Positions 29,317 to 37,692 of a DNA stretch of 64,000 bases are shown here, in pieces. Under the pieces are notes generated by a model. That model was not told the origin of the DNA and did no database searches. It worked only from the letters and a program-made list of their open reading frames with translations. This stretch comes from CAVYXZ01 sp963772595 (GTDB taxonomy: Bacteria > Chloroflexota > Anaerolineae > Aggregatilineales > Phototrophicaceae), in the NCBI GenBank assembly GCA_963772595.1, contig CAVYXZ010000016.1, positions 186,001 to 250,000 on the forward strand, read 5' to 3'. The position numbers and the translations under genes were made by a program. The first letter of the stretch is position 1. The number at the start of each line of letters is the position of its first letter.

Positions 29317-30039
29317 ATGTCTGATAAACAAGCATCCAAAACACCGGCATGGTGGCAATTGCAGAGCGGCCAGGCACTCGCCGAATATTGGCCGACCATT
29401 CCTGCGGCTATCATGGTCATGATCGTTGCCGCAGCTATTGCTGGCCCTATCGGCCACATCTTCCATCGGACCTCAGATGCTCTAAACCTGGTTGTCTGCG
29501 GTCAGGCTCCGCCCGCCTACTTCACCCTGCCTATCGGCTCGGTGGTCGAAGTGCTGGGCACGGATTACGACAGCAAGCATGACCGCTCCACCTTTACCTT
29601 AGGTGTTCCTGAGGACGGCCAGGTCATCCTGGGCCTCACGCAGGAAGAAATCGACCGTATTGCCCAGTCATCGGAGAACTACAATGTCGCCGAGAATCCT
29701 GACTCCGGTGAAACGAGTATCAGTTTCGACGCCGACAGCGGCGTTCAGACCTCGGATGGTCGTGAAATCACGCTGACGTTGACTGGTCAGGTTGATTTCG
29801 TGGATAACATGCCAGTGACCGTGATTGACGACAACAACAACGCCACCTCTGGTTACATCTACACGACCGTTAGCTATACGGGCGAGGACTGCGCTAATCA
29901 GTCAAGCAAGACCTGGGGCAACAACGGTGTGGGTAACGGCTTCGACGATCAGCCGCCTGGTCAACCGCCGGAAAACGACACCTGTGCCGATGCCGCTCCT
30001 GGAAGCCCCTGCAATAAGGGTCTCGGAAAAACGAAGTAA
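29317..30039 (+). CDS. Flp/TadE-pilin-like anchored protein with C-terminal surface domain
   Basis: ATG at 29317 is chosen because GAGAGG lies 9 bases before it; the frame to 29290 lacks such a site. The N-terminus has a short charged leader, then SGQALAEYWPTIPAAIMVMI, which resembles the Flp/TadE prepilin signature G-Q-x-L-x-E-Y/F followed by one hydrophobic helix. Residues about 60-200 form a beta-rich extracytoplasmic domain with isolated cysteines. The tail has NNGVGNGFDDQPPGQPP and ends CNKGLGKTK. No Tad assembly genes are nearby, so it may instead be a membrane-anchored surface protein. It follows the giant kinase gene and precedes another membrane protein. Confidence 0.55.
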   Translation: MSDKQASKTPAWWQLQSGQALAEYWPTIPAAIMVMIVAAAIAGPIGHIFHRTSDALNLVVCGQAPPAYFTLPIGSVVEVLGTDYDSKHDRSTFTLGVPEDGQVILGLTQEEIDRIAQSSENYNVAENPDSGETSISFDADSGVQTSDGREITLTLTGQVDFVDNMPVTVIDDNNNATSGYIYTTVSYTGEDCANQSSKTWGNNGVGNGFDDQPPGQPPENDTCADAAPGSPCNKGLGKTK

Positions 30040-30187
30040 GACTGGAACGCTCGTCTGATCGCTGAATTCAAGGCAACTTCAACGCTTACTCCTCACTACG
30101 AGGGGCAAGCGTTGACACATTCAGCGGGATTCTTAGTTGATTGCGAAACGATGAACATGAAGAGGAAGCTGCGGGAGGTTTGCTAGT

Positions 30188-31369
30188 ATGGCTCAGCAAC
30201 AACACGGCACGCGCAAGCGGAAGCAGTCGGATTTCCCGATTTTCGAATACATTGACATGATAATGCCCAGCAAGCTGACGGCACGTTTCATGGCGATGCC
30301 GCGTCACGTGCGCTGGACGATCATTTCCGGGGTGGCCTCTCTGATTCTCCTGTGGATTGTCCTGCATTTCGTCGTTGGCGGGCTTTACTACTGGATCGAT
30401 AACCGGGGAGACTTCCTCTACGACTCTTACTACCTGCCGTACGATCTGACCGCCAGACCACTGCCTGCCCTGCCTGAAAACCAGACTGAAGGCGACTCAT
30501 TCCGGTTGCTGCCTGATCAGATTGCTGACCAATACATCCTGCAAGTACCGCTCAACGAGGAAGCTCAGCAAGAGGCACAGCAAGCAGAACTGGAGGCTTT
30601 CCAGACGCTTTCGCTGTCGGCGCAGGACGCTTTGACCAGCCTGCGAGCGAGCTTAAGCCAGCCCACTGAAGAGACCGCAGTCGCCGCTGAAGCTGAAGCA
30701 GCGAGCGATGAGCCTGCTGCGACGTCCGCCACCGAGGGCGAAGCAGCGCCGACCGTCGATGCCGTGCAGCTTCAAGTCATGGCGCTCGACGGCGTGATCA
30801 TGCCCCTGGAGACCCTCAACGACACACTGAAAGACATCGACTCGCTTGAACTGGCCCGCGCGGCTGTGCCAGAGCTTCAGAGTAAATTGAACCTCCTGGC
30901 CGGATCGGGGATTACCCTGCCGCCGGAAGCCGAAGCGTTCCAGCAGCAGATTGACGAACTGGCAGCCGAGCCAGCGCCTATCTATTACAGCAACAGTGAA
31001 TGCCTGATGGCGGCCCTGGCCGGTGGAACTGAGGACAGTGAGAACCTGCCCTGTGCCATCACCCAGCGGGCGACTTATGTGGAACAGGCGGACTATCTCA
31101 ATCAGGATGGCGCGGCCTTCAACGTGGTCATCGCGGAGTTTCCCAGAGCGGTGGATGCGACCTGGGCAGTCAAGCAGCTCTTCTATCGTGCTCGCGCTAT
31201 CGGCCAGACGGGCAACTTCGCCCTGGATAACATCATTGAGTACAACTACTTCTTCAGCCGGATCGACGATGTCTACACCCTGGGCTGGTCGCATGATAAC
31301 TGGGTCTACAGTGTCAGTGCCGCATCCAGCGAGGAAATCGACAGTATGATGAAGGTCTTCCCTTATTAG
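30188..31369 (+). CDS. Single-pass membrane protein of unknown function
   Basis: 393 residues. A basic N-terminal cytoplasmic segment of about 45 residues leads to one membrane helix (IISGVASLILLWIVLHFVVG, about 46-66). The extracytoplasmic part contains an Ala/Glu-rich, helix-prone stretch (about 125-200) including AAEAEAASDEPAATSATEGE, then a globular C-terminal domain (about 265-393) with two cysteines and VDATWAVKQLFYRARAIGQT. No family recognised. GGGAGG-type sequence stands before the ATG. Its position between the pilin-like gene and the exported protein at 31694 suggests an envelope function. A GC hairpin at 31406 probably ends the transcript. Confidence 0.65.
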   Translation: MAQQQHGTRKRKQSDFPIFEYIDMIMPSKLTARFMAMPRHVRWTIISGVASLILLWIVLHFVVGGLYYWIDNRGDFLYDSYYLPYDLTARPLPALPENQTEGDSFRLLPDQIADQYILQVPLNEEAQQEAQQAELEAFQTLSLSAQDALTSLRASLSQPTEETAVAAEAEAASDEPAATSATEGEAAPTVDAVQLQVMALDGVIMPLETLNDTLKDIDSLELARAAVPELQSKLNLLAGSGITLPPEAEAFQQQIDELAAEPAPIYYSNSECLMAALAGGTEDSENLPCAITQRATYVEQADYLNQDGAAFNVVIAEFPRAVDATWAVKQLFYRARAIGQTGNFALDNIIEYNYFFSRIDDVYTLGWSHDNWVYSVSAASSEEIDSMMKVFPY

Positions 31370-31405
31370 GAGACCTGCTTTGCTACACGATACCATCGAC
31401 ACGGA

Positions 31406-31437
31406 CCTCTCCACTTCAGGAGAGGCCCGCTCGCTTT
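31406..31437 (+). terminator. Probable intrinsic terminator after the 30188 gene
   Basis: CCTCTCC and GGAGAGG form a perfect 7-base stem with loop ACTTCA, 37 bases after the stop, followed by CCCGCTCGCTTTTCT. The T-run is short and displaced, so strength is moderate. Confidence 0.55.
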
Positions 31438-31454
31438 TCTGGTGGATGGTGAAG

Positions 31455-31466
31455 ATTGTATACAAT
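31455..31466. promoter_or_regulatory. Perfect 12-bp palindrome ATTGTATACAAT
   Basis: The palindrome ATTGTATACAAT is followed by TTTTTAACTAATTGTAAGGAGG, 25 bases before the short ORF at 31491. It contains a TATACA-like -10 element in both directions, so it could be an operator overlapping a promoter. Chance occurrence in this A/T-rich patch is possible. Confidence 0.35.
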
Positions 31467-31490
31467 TTTTAACTAATTGTAAGGAGGGCC

Positions 31491-31571
31491 ATGCTAAAGT
31501 TTGAAATGCGGGTTGTTATGGTGTGCGATCTGGCAGCTGGGCCACACAGGCCTGATAAAAATTCAGTTTGA
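31491..31571 (+). CDS. Possible 26-residue leader peptide
   Basis: ATG at 31491 is preceded by AAGGAGG only 3 bases away, one of the strongest ribosome-binding sites in the window. It encodes MLKFEMRVVMVCDLAAGPHR followed by PDKNSV. The stop overlaps a TTG that opens the frame leading to 31694. Composition gives no clear function. It may be a translated leader of the exported protein gene or fortuitous. Confidence 0.3.
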   Translation: MLKFEMRVVMVCDLAAGPHRPDKNSV

Positions 31572-31693
31572 GCGAAGCACTGTTTACACTGCACCGCAGC
31601 GGACAGTGTTTACTACGACTCTCATCAGCGCGCTGGTTCGTCGCTAAAGTTCGTGTCTATCAATTAATGAAACTGCCCAGGAGGCAAATACAA

Positions 31694-32338
31694 ATGTCCA
31701 GGAAACACTTTTTAATTGTGAGTATCGCCGTGCTCACGTGTACGATGTTATTTGTGGCGAACGTCATGGCGTGGAACTTCAACGGGGCTTCGGTTGAGTG
31801 CGAAGGCTTCTGGAACAAAAATGTGGATACCGATGCGACGACCAACTGCACGATCACAGGACCCATACAGTCAGATGGCAGTTATGGGGATTTCTCTGCG
31901 GTTGTCTGGTGCGTCAACCCCAACAATCCCGGCAGTGTACTGCCGCCCAAACAGACCGACATCACTGTGTTTTCAGGCTCTGAATCGAACCAGAATGGCC
32001 GCAAGGTAAAGGGGAAAGTCAACCTGACGGTTCATATTGACACGCTGGCGGCTGTGCCCTCGACGGTCTGTAACCAGGGGAACAGTGGACCATCTGGCAA
32101 CGGACAATGGCAGGCGATTAAGGTGCTTCCGTCTTCGGCCTTCACCGGTATCGTCAGCACGCTCTATAACAATGGGAGCACGCGCCAGGAGGTCTATTCC
32201 TGCGGCACGCCGACCCTGTTCACTGATGGCACGAACATGAGCGACAAACTGGACGAGATCACACAGGCGCTGATCGACGGTCAACCGGTCTCAAGCCTGG
32301 GCCTGACCTACAACTGCCAGTTGGTCTCCGCTACATAG
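31694..32338 (+). CDS. Exported protein of unknown function
   Basis: 214 residues from ATG at 31694, preceded by AGGAGG with about 10 bases spacing. The signal peptide is MSRKHFLIVSIAVLTCTMLF ending near ANVMA. The mature protein starts WNFNGASVECEGFWNKNVDT and has six or more cysteines arranged in pairs (SVECEG, TNCTITG, VVWCVNP, TVCNQG, YSCGTP, YNCQLV), suggesting disulfides in an extracellular beta-sandwich. No family recognised. The gene has its own strong terminator at 32404. Confidence 0.65.
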   Translation: MSRKHFLIVSIAVLTCTMLFVANVMAWNFNGASVECEGFWNKNVDTDATTNCTITGPIQSDGSYGDFSAVVWCVNPNNPGSVLPPKQTDITVFSGSESNQNGRKVKGKVNLTVHIDTLAAVPSTVCNQGNSGPSGNGQWQAIKVLPSSAFTGIVSTLYNNGSTRQEVYSCGTPTLFTDGTNMSDKLDEITQALIDGQPVSSLGLTYNCQLVSAT

Positions 32339-32403
32339 AGCTGCGACGGGTCACGACACGCCGCTTCAGGCTGCGGCGGGTTATGATGTAAGATGAAGCA
32401 CGG

Positions 32404-32435
32404 GCGTTCTTCCCCAGGGGGAACGCTCTTTTTTA
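32404..32435 (+). terminator. Strong Rho-independent terminator
   Basis: GCGTTC and CCCC (with a TT bulge) pair with GGGG and GAACGC across a short loop, directly followed by TCTTTTTTAT. This is the clearest intrinsic terminator in the window. It isolates the exported-protein gene from the kinase gene at 32549. Confidence 0.85.
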
Positions 32436-32548
32436 TCGCGTGAGAAATGGCTCATAAAGTGGCATTATGACGGCCCAGAGGGTAGGATAACGGACGCTAC
32501 GCAGGAAAGCTGCTGTGCTGGGGAGCACAGCGGCGGAGGTTCCCTAAA

Positions 32549-35500
32549 ATGAATGATATGGTGGCTGGTCAGATCGTCGGCAACCGCTACGAGATTCAAC
32601 GGCGGCTGGGCGAAGGCGGCTTCGGCACGGTGTATGCAGCCTTCGACCGGCTTCATCGCCAGCAGGTTGCCTTAAAGCGCTTGATCGACACGGACGATAG
32701 TCTCCCGGACAACTCAGGGTCGGATGAACGGCTTGGATTAGCGCACGAGTTTCAGGTGCTGTCTTCGCTGCGGCATCCGAACATCATCAATGTTATCGAC
32801 TACGGCTTTGACGATCAGAAGCAGCCTTACTTTACCATGCAGCTTGTCGGCGAAGCTAAGACCGTCACACTGGCCGCCGCAGAAATCAGCGAAGAGGATA
32901 AGATTCGGCTGCTGGCGGAATTGCTTCAGGCTTTGTCCTATCTACACCGGCGCGGGATCATTCATCGAGACCTCAAGCCCGGTAACGCACTGGTGACGGC
33001 GGATGGCAAGATCAAAGTGCTGGACTTCGGCGTGGCGCTGCAAAAGCGCGATGATGCGGCCCTGCGGGAAGGGCAGGCTTTGATCGCTGGGACGCTGCCC
33101 TATATGGCCCCTGAAGTGCTGCGCGGTGACGAACCAGATGAGGCCTCGGATCTGTACTCAGTGGGCATTATTGCCTACGAGATGTTTGTGGGCCGTCATC
33201 CGTATGACGTGGACAATATGAGCGATCTGCTGCGCAATGTCCTGGACAGCACGCCTGATTTCAGTATGCTCGACGCAACTCCACGCAGGTCGCGGAGCCA
33301 GCCGGTGCCAGACTCCCCGCCAGCGCCCACCGTCCCGATAGAGGACCTGGATGATGAGCCAGAGACCTTGATCCTCAGTGCCTCCGGTACGATTTATCCG
33401 GGTGACGATATGGCTCGACCGTATCGCCCGGTCGAACCGGTTTACGCGATGGATGACCCTGAGTCGATTGCCGAGGTCATCAAGAAACTTCTGGCGAAAT
33501 CGCGCGCCGAACGCTTTCAAAGCGCCTCCGACGTTATTCAGGTGATCAGTGAGATCAGTGACGTGCCGCTGCCCCTGGAGACGGTAGACATCCGCGAGAG
33601 TTACTTGCAGGCGGCCAAGTTCGTCGGGCGTGACCGGGAACTCACCCAGCTTCTGGACGAACTGGAGCAGGCCCGCAACGGCGTAGGACGTGGCTGGCTG
33701 CTGGGCGGCGAGAGTGGCGTTGGGAAGTCGCGGCTCATTGACGAACTGCGAACTCGCTCGCTGGTGGCGGGCATCGAGGTGCTGCACGGCCAGGGCATCG
33801 CGGAAGGCGGACTGTCCTATCATCTCTGGCGCGAACCTTTGCGGCGTATCCTGCTGTCCACCGAAGTGGACGAAGCGGATGCGCGCACGCTCAAGCAGAT
33901 TGTGCCGGATATTGCCGATCTGCTGAGTTATCCGGTGAGTGATGCGCCTAAGTTGGAAGGCGCAGCGGGCAAGCAGCGGCTCTTAGACGCGATTGGCAAC
34001 GTCTTCCGGGCGCATCGTGAGCCAATTCTGCTGATCCTCGAAGACCTTCAGTGGGCGGTCGAGAGCCTGGATGTCCTCAAGTATTTGCTGTCCTTCGCGG
34101 ATGACATGCCACTGTTGATCCTTGGCAGCTACCGGGATGATGAAAATCCGCAGCTTCCTGAAATGCTGGAGGAAATGCACCTTATCAGGCTTGGTCGGCT
34201 GAGCAAAATGGACATTCGCCAGTTGAGCGAATCCATCCTCGGCGAGGCGGGCAGCGATCCGCATATCCTGCGGCTGTTGGAATCGGAAACGGAAGGCAAC
34301 GTATTCTTCGTGGTGGAGGTCGTACGCGCCCTTGCCGAAGAAGCCGGTCTGCTGAGCACTGTCGGCCAGATGCAGCTTCCCGAACGTGTCTATGCCGGTG
34401 GCATTCGGGCGGTCGTTCAGCGGCGGCTGGATAAGGTGCCGGAAAGCGCTCATCGTCTGCTGACCATCGCGGCTATCACGGGCCGCCAGATCGACCAGCG
34501 GTTGCTCAAGCATTTTGCCGCCGACAGCAGCATTGAGGATTGGTTGACGGTGTGTGCGAATGCCGCCGTGCTGGACATTCTGGATGAGCAGTGGCGCTTC
34601 GCCCATGATAAACTGCGCGAAGGACTGATCGAAATGCTGGAGCCGGAGGACCTGCGGCAGCTTCACGCTGAGGCCGCGCAGGCCCTGGAGCTTGTTTACG
34701 CTTCGGAGCAGGATGAGTACGCCGGGATGATCGCCGATCATCACGAAAAGGCTGGCGCACCGCTGAAAGCTGCTGACTGGCATTTGCGCGCGGGCAAGCA
34801 CGCCGAAAACACCTTTGTCTACGGTGCCGCCATCGACCGCTATCGCCGAGCGCAGGCCATCTGGCAGCATGAGGCCGATCCCGGCCCACAGCAGCTTATC
34901 GAGCTTTACCGGGGGCTGGGGCGGATGCACAACCGGCTCGCGGAGTATGCGGAAGCGATTGAAGCGTATCAGGACATGCTGCGCGTAGCCGAGCAGGCGA
35001 AGGACCAGGCCGCGCAGGCCTTTGCCTGGCATGGCATCGCCTGGGCCTATATTCACCAGGGCGATTTTCGCCATGCGGTGGACAGCGCCACAATGTGCGA
35101 GCAGATCGCCCGTCCTGCTAATGCAGCACATGAACTGAACGAGGGGCTGCTGGTCCAGGGATGGAGCACGCTGAGCCTGGGCGATCCAACAGCGGCGCTC
35201 ACGCTGGCCGATGAAGCCACACAAATCGCCGAGACGCTGGGCGATCAGGGACGGCTCGCCAACAGCCTCAACCTGTTGGGTGCAGTGCGCTGCACGATGG
35301 GCCGTTATGACATCGGGCAGGAAGTCTTTGAGCGCGCCTTGAGTATTGCCGAGACCCTGGGCGACCGGCAGTCGGCAACCACGCTGGTGAGCAACCTGGG
35401 GCTGGTTGCCTCTACGCGCGGCGATTATGAGGGCGCGGTCGAGCGTTTTGAAGAAGCGCTGGCCTTTGCCAGGCAGTCCGGCGCGCGCAATTCGCAGATC

Positions 35501-36049
35501 AGCTACCTCTACAATATCGGCAACGCCCAGGTCATGCTGGGGGATTATGCCGCCGCCGAAGACAGTCTGCGTGCGGTCTTCGAGACGGCGCAGGGCATTG
35601 AATTCCGCGAAATATCGGCGACCTATCGCGCGCTGGCCGAAGCCTTGCTGAAACAGGACCGCCTGGAAGCGGCTAGAGACGCGGCTCTTCAAGCGCTCGC
35701 CAAAGGTCGTGAAGCCGAATCGCCGGAATACATCGCTGGGGCATGGCGCGTGCTGGGGCAGATTCTGGCGTCCACCGGCGATCTGTTCGAAGACAGTGCA
35801 GAGCAGCCGCTGCGTTCATTCGATGCGCGGGCCTGTTTCGCGGAGAGCGACAGGATATTCAGCGAACTGGGCATGGACGACCACTTAGCGCTGACGCTGC
35901 GGCGTTGGGCCGAATACGAGCTGCGCTATGGCAGCCAGGACGAGGGCCTCAGCCTGTGGCAGCGTGCGCGCGACACCTATCAGAAAATCGGCGCGGATCT
36001 CGAAGCTGAGCGCATGGCGGACGGTCCCCTCCACGATTCCCGGCGCTAA
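32549..36049 (+). CDS. Ser/Thr protein kinase fused to AAA-type ATPase and TPR domain
   Basis: 1,166 residues, intact; GGAGG lies 11 bases before the ATG. Kinase domain: G-loop GEGGFGTV (21-28), VALK lysine (43), HRDLKPGN starting at 139, DFG at 159-161 and GTLPYMAPEVLRG. A Pro/Asp-rich linker (about 245-300) leads to a second ATPase: FVGRDRELTQLLDELEQARN, Walker A GGESGVGKSR near 385 and Walker B ILLILEDLQWAVESLDVLKY, the AAA-16/predicted-ATPase type. From about 720 to the end are TPR-like repeats (EAIEAYQDMLRVAEQ, LADEATQIAETLGDQGRLAN, EGAVERFEEALAFARQSG). No membrane segment, so it is a cytosolic signalling hub, unlike the STAND kinase at 24747. Substrates unknown. Confidence 0.92.
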   Translation: MNDMVAGQIVGNRYEIQRRLGEGGFGTVYAAFDRLHRQQVALKRLIDTDDSLPDNSGSDERLGLAHEFQVLSSLRHPNIINVIDYGFDDQKQPYFTMQLVGEAKTVTLAAAEISEEDKIRLLAELLQALSYLHRRGIIHRDLKPGNALVTADGKIKVLDFGVALQKRDDAALREGQALIAGTLPYMAPEVLRGDEPDEASDLYSVGIIAYEMFVGRHPYDVDNMSDLLRNVLDSTPDFSMLDATPRRSRSQPVPDSPPAPTVPIEDLDDEPETLILSASGTIYPGDDMARPYRPVEPVYAMDDPESIAEVIKKLLAKSRAERFQSASDVIQVISEISDVPLPLETVDIRESYLQAAKFVGRDRELTQLLDELEQARNGVGRGWLLGGESGVGKSRLIDELRTRSLVAGIEVLHGQGIAEGGLSYHLWREPLRRILLSTEVDEADARTLKQIVPDIADLLSYPVSDAPKLEGAAGKQRLLDAIGNVFRAHREPILLILEDLQWAVESLDVLKYLLSFADDMPLLILGSYRDDENPQLPEMLEEMHLIRLGRLSKMDIRQLSESILGEAGSDPHILRLLESETEGNVFFVVEVVRALAEEAGLLSTVGQMQLPERVYAGGIRAVVQRRLDKVPESAHRLLTIAAITGRQIDQRLLKHFAADSSIEDWLTVCANAAVLDILDEQWRFAHDKLREGLIEMLEPEDLRQLHAEAAQALELVYASEQDEYAGMIADHHEKAGAPLKAADWHLRAGKHAENTFVYGAAIDRYRRAQAIWQHEADPGPQQLIELYRGLGRMHNRLAEYAEAIEAYQDMLRVAEQAKDQAAQAFAWHGIAWAYIHQGDFRHAVDSATMCEQIARPANAAHELNEGLLVQGWSTLSLGDPTAALTLADEATQIAETLGDQGRLANSLNLLGAVRCTMGRYDIGQEVFERALSIAETLGDRQSATTLVSNLGLVASTRGDYEGAVERFEEALAFARQSGARNSQISYLYNIGNAQVMLGDYAAAEDSLRAVFETAQGIEFREISATYRALAEALLKQDRLEAARDAALQALAKGREAESPEYIAGAWRVLGQILASTGDLFEDSAEQPLRSFDARACFAESDRIFSELGMDDHLALTLRRWAEYELRYGSQDEGLSLWQRARDTYQKIGADLEAERMADGPLHDSRR

Positions 36050-36345
36050 GAGGCCGGCAGCGAGACGGTAAAGGTCGTGCCAGCGCCGAGCGCGCTTTCG
36101 ACGGCGACCGTGCCGTGATGCATTGCAACGATCTTCTGAACAATGGACAGCCCCAGGCCGCTGCCACCCGTATCCGAGCGGGTGCGCGATCTATCCACTT
36201 TGTAAAAACGCTCGAAGATGCGTGCCTGATTCTCAGCGGAGATGCCGGGGCCGGTGTCGGCGATTCTGAATGCGACCCGGTCGTCCTGCTGCTGTAAGCC
36301 GATACAGAGTTTGCCCTGCGGCGGCGTGATTGTAACCCAATTATC
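36046..36345 (-). pseudogene. Remnant of a sensor histidine kinase (ATPase domain C-terminus only)
   Basis: Only about 99 residues look real: from DNWVTITPPQGKLCIGL through the G1 box IADTGPGIS, the F-box ARIFERFYKVDRSRT and the G2 box GGSGLGLSIVQKIVAMHHGT to VSLPAS and the stop. The N-box, dimerisation/His domain and all sensor domains are missing. The open frame continues upstream to 37107, but that part is antisense to the aldolase gene and not kinase-like. The break lies at 36345-36424. The tail overlaps the stop of the kinase at 32549 by 4 bases. A deletion or rearrangement removed the rest; no mobile element is visible. Confidence 0.8.
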
Positions 36346-36423
36346 CGGGCCAGGACTTATAGGACCGGGTATGATAAGCTGATGAAACACAGGGACGATG
36401 CGGCATGAGAATGGCGATGCACT

Positions 36424-37329
36424 ATGGATACTATCTGGACTCTTGACCGGGCGCTGACGGCGGCGGAACAGGCGGGTTGTGCGCTCGGCTCCTTTTCTCC
36501 GCGTCTGACGCCGATGATTCAGCCGGTGCTGGCGGCAGGCGAACAGACTCAATCGCCGCTCATCGTGCAGATTTCCAGCCGCGAACTGGGTTATTACGGC
36601 GTCACGCCCCAGGAGTTCGCCGAGGAATTTTACGCGCAGGTTGCCGCGCAGGAGATCAGCGTGCCGGTCGTGCTGCATCTCGATCACTCCTGGGATTTCG
36701 AGATTATCCAGGCGGCGATTGCGGCGGGCTTCACCTCGGTCATGATTGACGCTTCGGAGCATCCGCTGGAGGAGAACATCCGGCGGACGAAGCAGGTCGT
36801 TGAATATGCCCATGTGCGCGGAGTCTCGGTTGAGGCGGAACTGGGCAGGATCGGCACGACCGATTTTATCGAAACCGATAAAGACGAAGAACTCTATACC
36901 GTCCCGGAAGAGGCGCAGTATTTCGTCCAGGAAACGCAGGTGGATGCCCTGGCGGTCTCGGTCGGGACGGCGCACGGAGTCTACCTGGTCCGCCAGCCAA
37001 AGGTCGATTACGCGCGGCTGACCGCCATTCGCGCCCTGACTCCGGTGCATCTGGTGCTGCACGGCGGGTCGGGTGTGCCTGCTGAGATGGTCGCCCACGC
37101 TATCCATCTCCCCGGCGGTGGGGTGAGCAAGGTCAACATTGCGACTGACCTGGAACTGGCACTGCTGAAAGCGCTGGGGCGTCCCGAACGGCTGAGCAAT
37201 GCCGAATGCAAGGCCCTATCGCCGGATGAACTGGCGCAGGGGCGTGCTGCTGTCAAGGCGGCAGTGATCGACAAGATCACACACTTTCTGGGCAGTGCGG
37301 GCAAAGCGCCAGATTTTCTCCACGCCTGA
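36424..37329 (+). CDS. Class II fructose-bisphosphate aldolase family protein
   Basis: 301 residues. Zinc and catalytic motifs of the FBA/GatY/KbaY family are present: VPVVLHLDHSWDFEIIQAAI (catalytic Asp and first zinc His), SVEAELGRIG, VSVGTAHGVY (zinc His), LVLHGGSGVP (third zinc His, phosphate-binding Gly-Ser) and VSKVNIATDLELA. The family cleaves or forms ketose bisphosphates with dihydroxyacetone phosphate; the exact sugar cannot be told from sequence. It stands alone between the kinase remnant and the molybdenum-enzyme operon. A short GC hairpin follows its stop. Confidence 0.88.
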   Translation: MDTIWTLDRALTAAEQAGCALGSFSPRLTPMIQPVLAAGEQTQSPLIVQISSRELGYYGVTPQEFAEEFYAQVAAQEISVPVVLHLDHSWDFEIIQAAIAAGFTSVMIDASEHPLEENIRRTKQVVEYAHVRGVSVEAELGRIGTTDFIETDKDEELYTVPEEAQYFVQETQVDALAVSVGTAHGVYLVRQPKVDYARLTAIRALTPVHLVLHGGSGVPAEMVAHAIHLPGGGVSKVNIATDLELALLKALGRPERLSNAECKALSPDELAQGRAAVKAAVIDKITHFLGSAGKAPDFLHA

Positions 37330-37335
37330 TTAGCA

Positions 37336-37353
37336 GGGCGGTGTCTGCCGCCC
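37336..37353 (+). terminator. Short GC hairpin after the aldolase gene
   Basis: GGGCGG and CCGCCC pair perfectly around TGTCTG, 6 bases after the stop. No T-run follows, so termination is uncertain. Confidence 0.4.
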
Positions 37354-37692
37354 CTGGATTCCAAACCATCAACTCCAAACCCCAGTCTGTCTAGGGTCTA
37401 CAGCGGCCTGTGACAAAATGTCCCTGGATCTTTTGTGAAAACAGCCCGATAGAATCCTGATCCGGCTGCGAGACAATCATTCACGGACGTGGTGGAGGCG
37501 CATATCCTGCGAATATGTCCAAATTAGTTTGTATGCTGCCGGAGTATTGGGTAAAGTCAACGGAATCATTAAACACATACCTCGTAGCCTCCATTCAAAT
37601 ACTTTGCTCCAATCCACTTTAGAGGCGAGAAATAGGGGGGCTTATTCAGATTTACCTGATTTTTTTCTAACACCGGAACTGGACCAAAAGGC
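37354..37692 (+). other. 339-base gene-free interval before the molybdenum-hydroxylase operon
   Basis: No supported ORF. It has an imperfect inverted repeat (TGACAAAA at 37411-37418 and TTTTGTGA at 37431-37438, 7 of 8 matching) that could be an operator, and an A/T-rich stretch with a T7 run just before the operon. It is the likely promoter region of the operon starting at 37693. No confident -35/-10 pair was recognised. Confidence 0.4.

Larger units (their letters stand above)
31370..31693 (+). other. 324-base gene-poor interval upstream of the exported protein gene
   Basis: It holds the hairpin at 31406-31437, a perfect palindrome at 31455-31466, a short ORF with a strong ribosome-binding site (31491-31571) and an A/T-rich leader. 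The open frame continuing upstream of 31694 to 31568 has no signal-peptide character and is treated as non-coding. Confidence 0.5.

Noticed and set aside
33983..35692. Long minus-strand ORF antisense to the TPR half of the kinase at 32549
   Set aside because: Its protein has no recognisable family and is out of phase with clear TPR motifs on the plus strand; it is a shadow of a GC-rich gene.
36345..36424. Insertion element at the histidine-kinase break
   Set aside because: No terminal inverted repeats, target duplication or transposase could be seen in the short junction.
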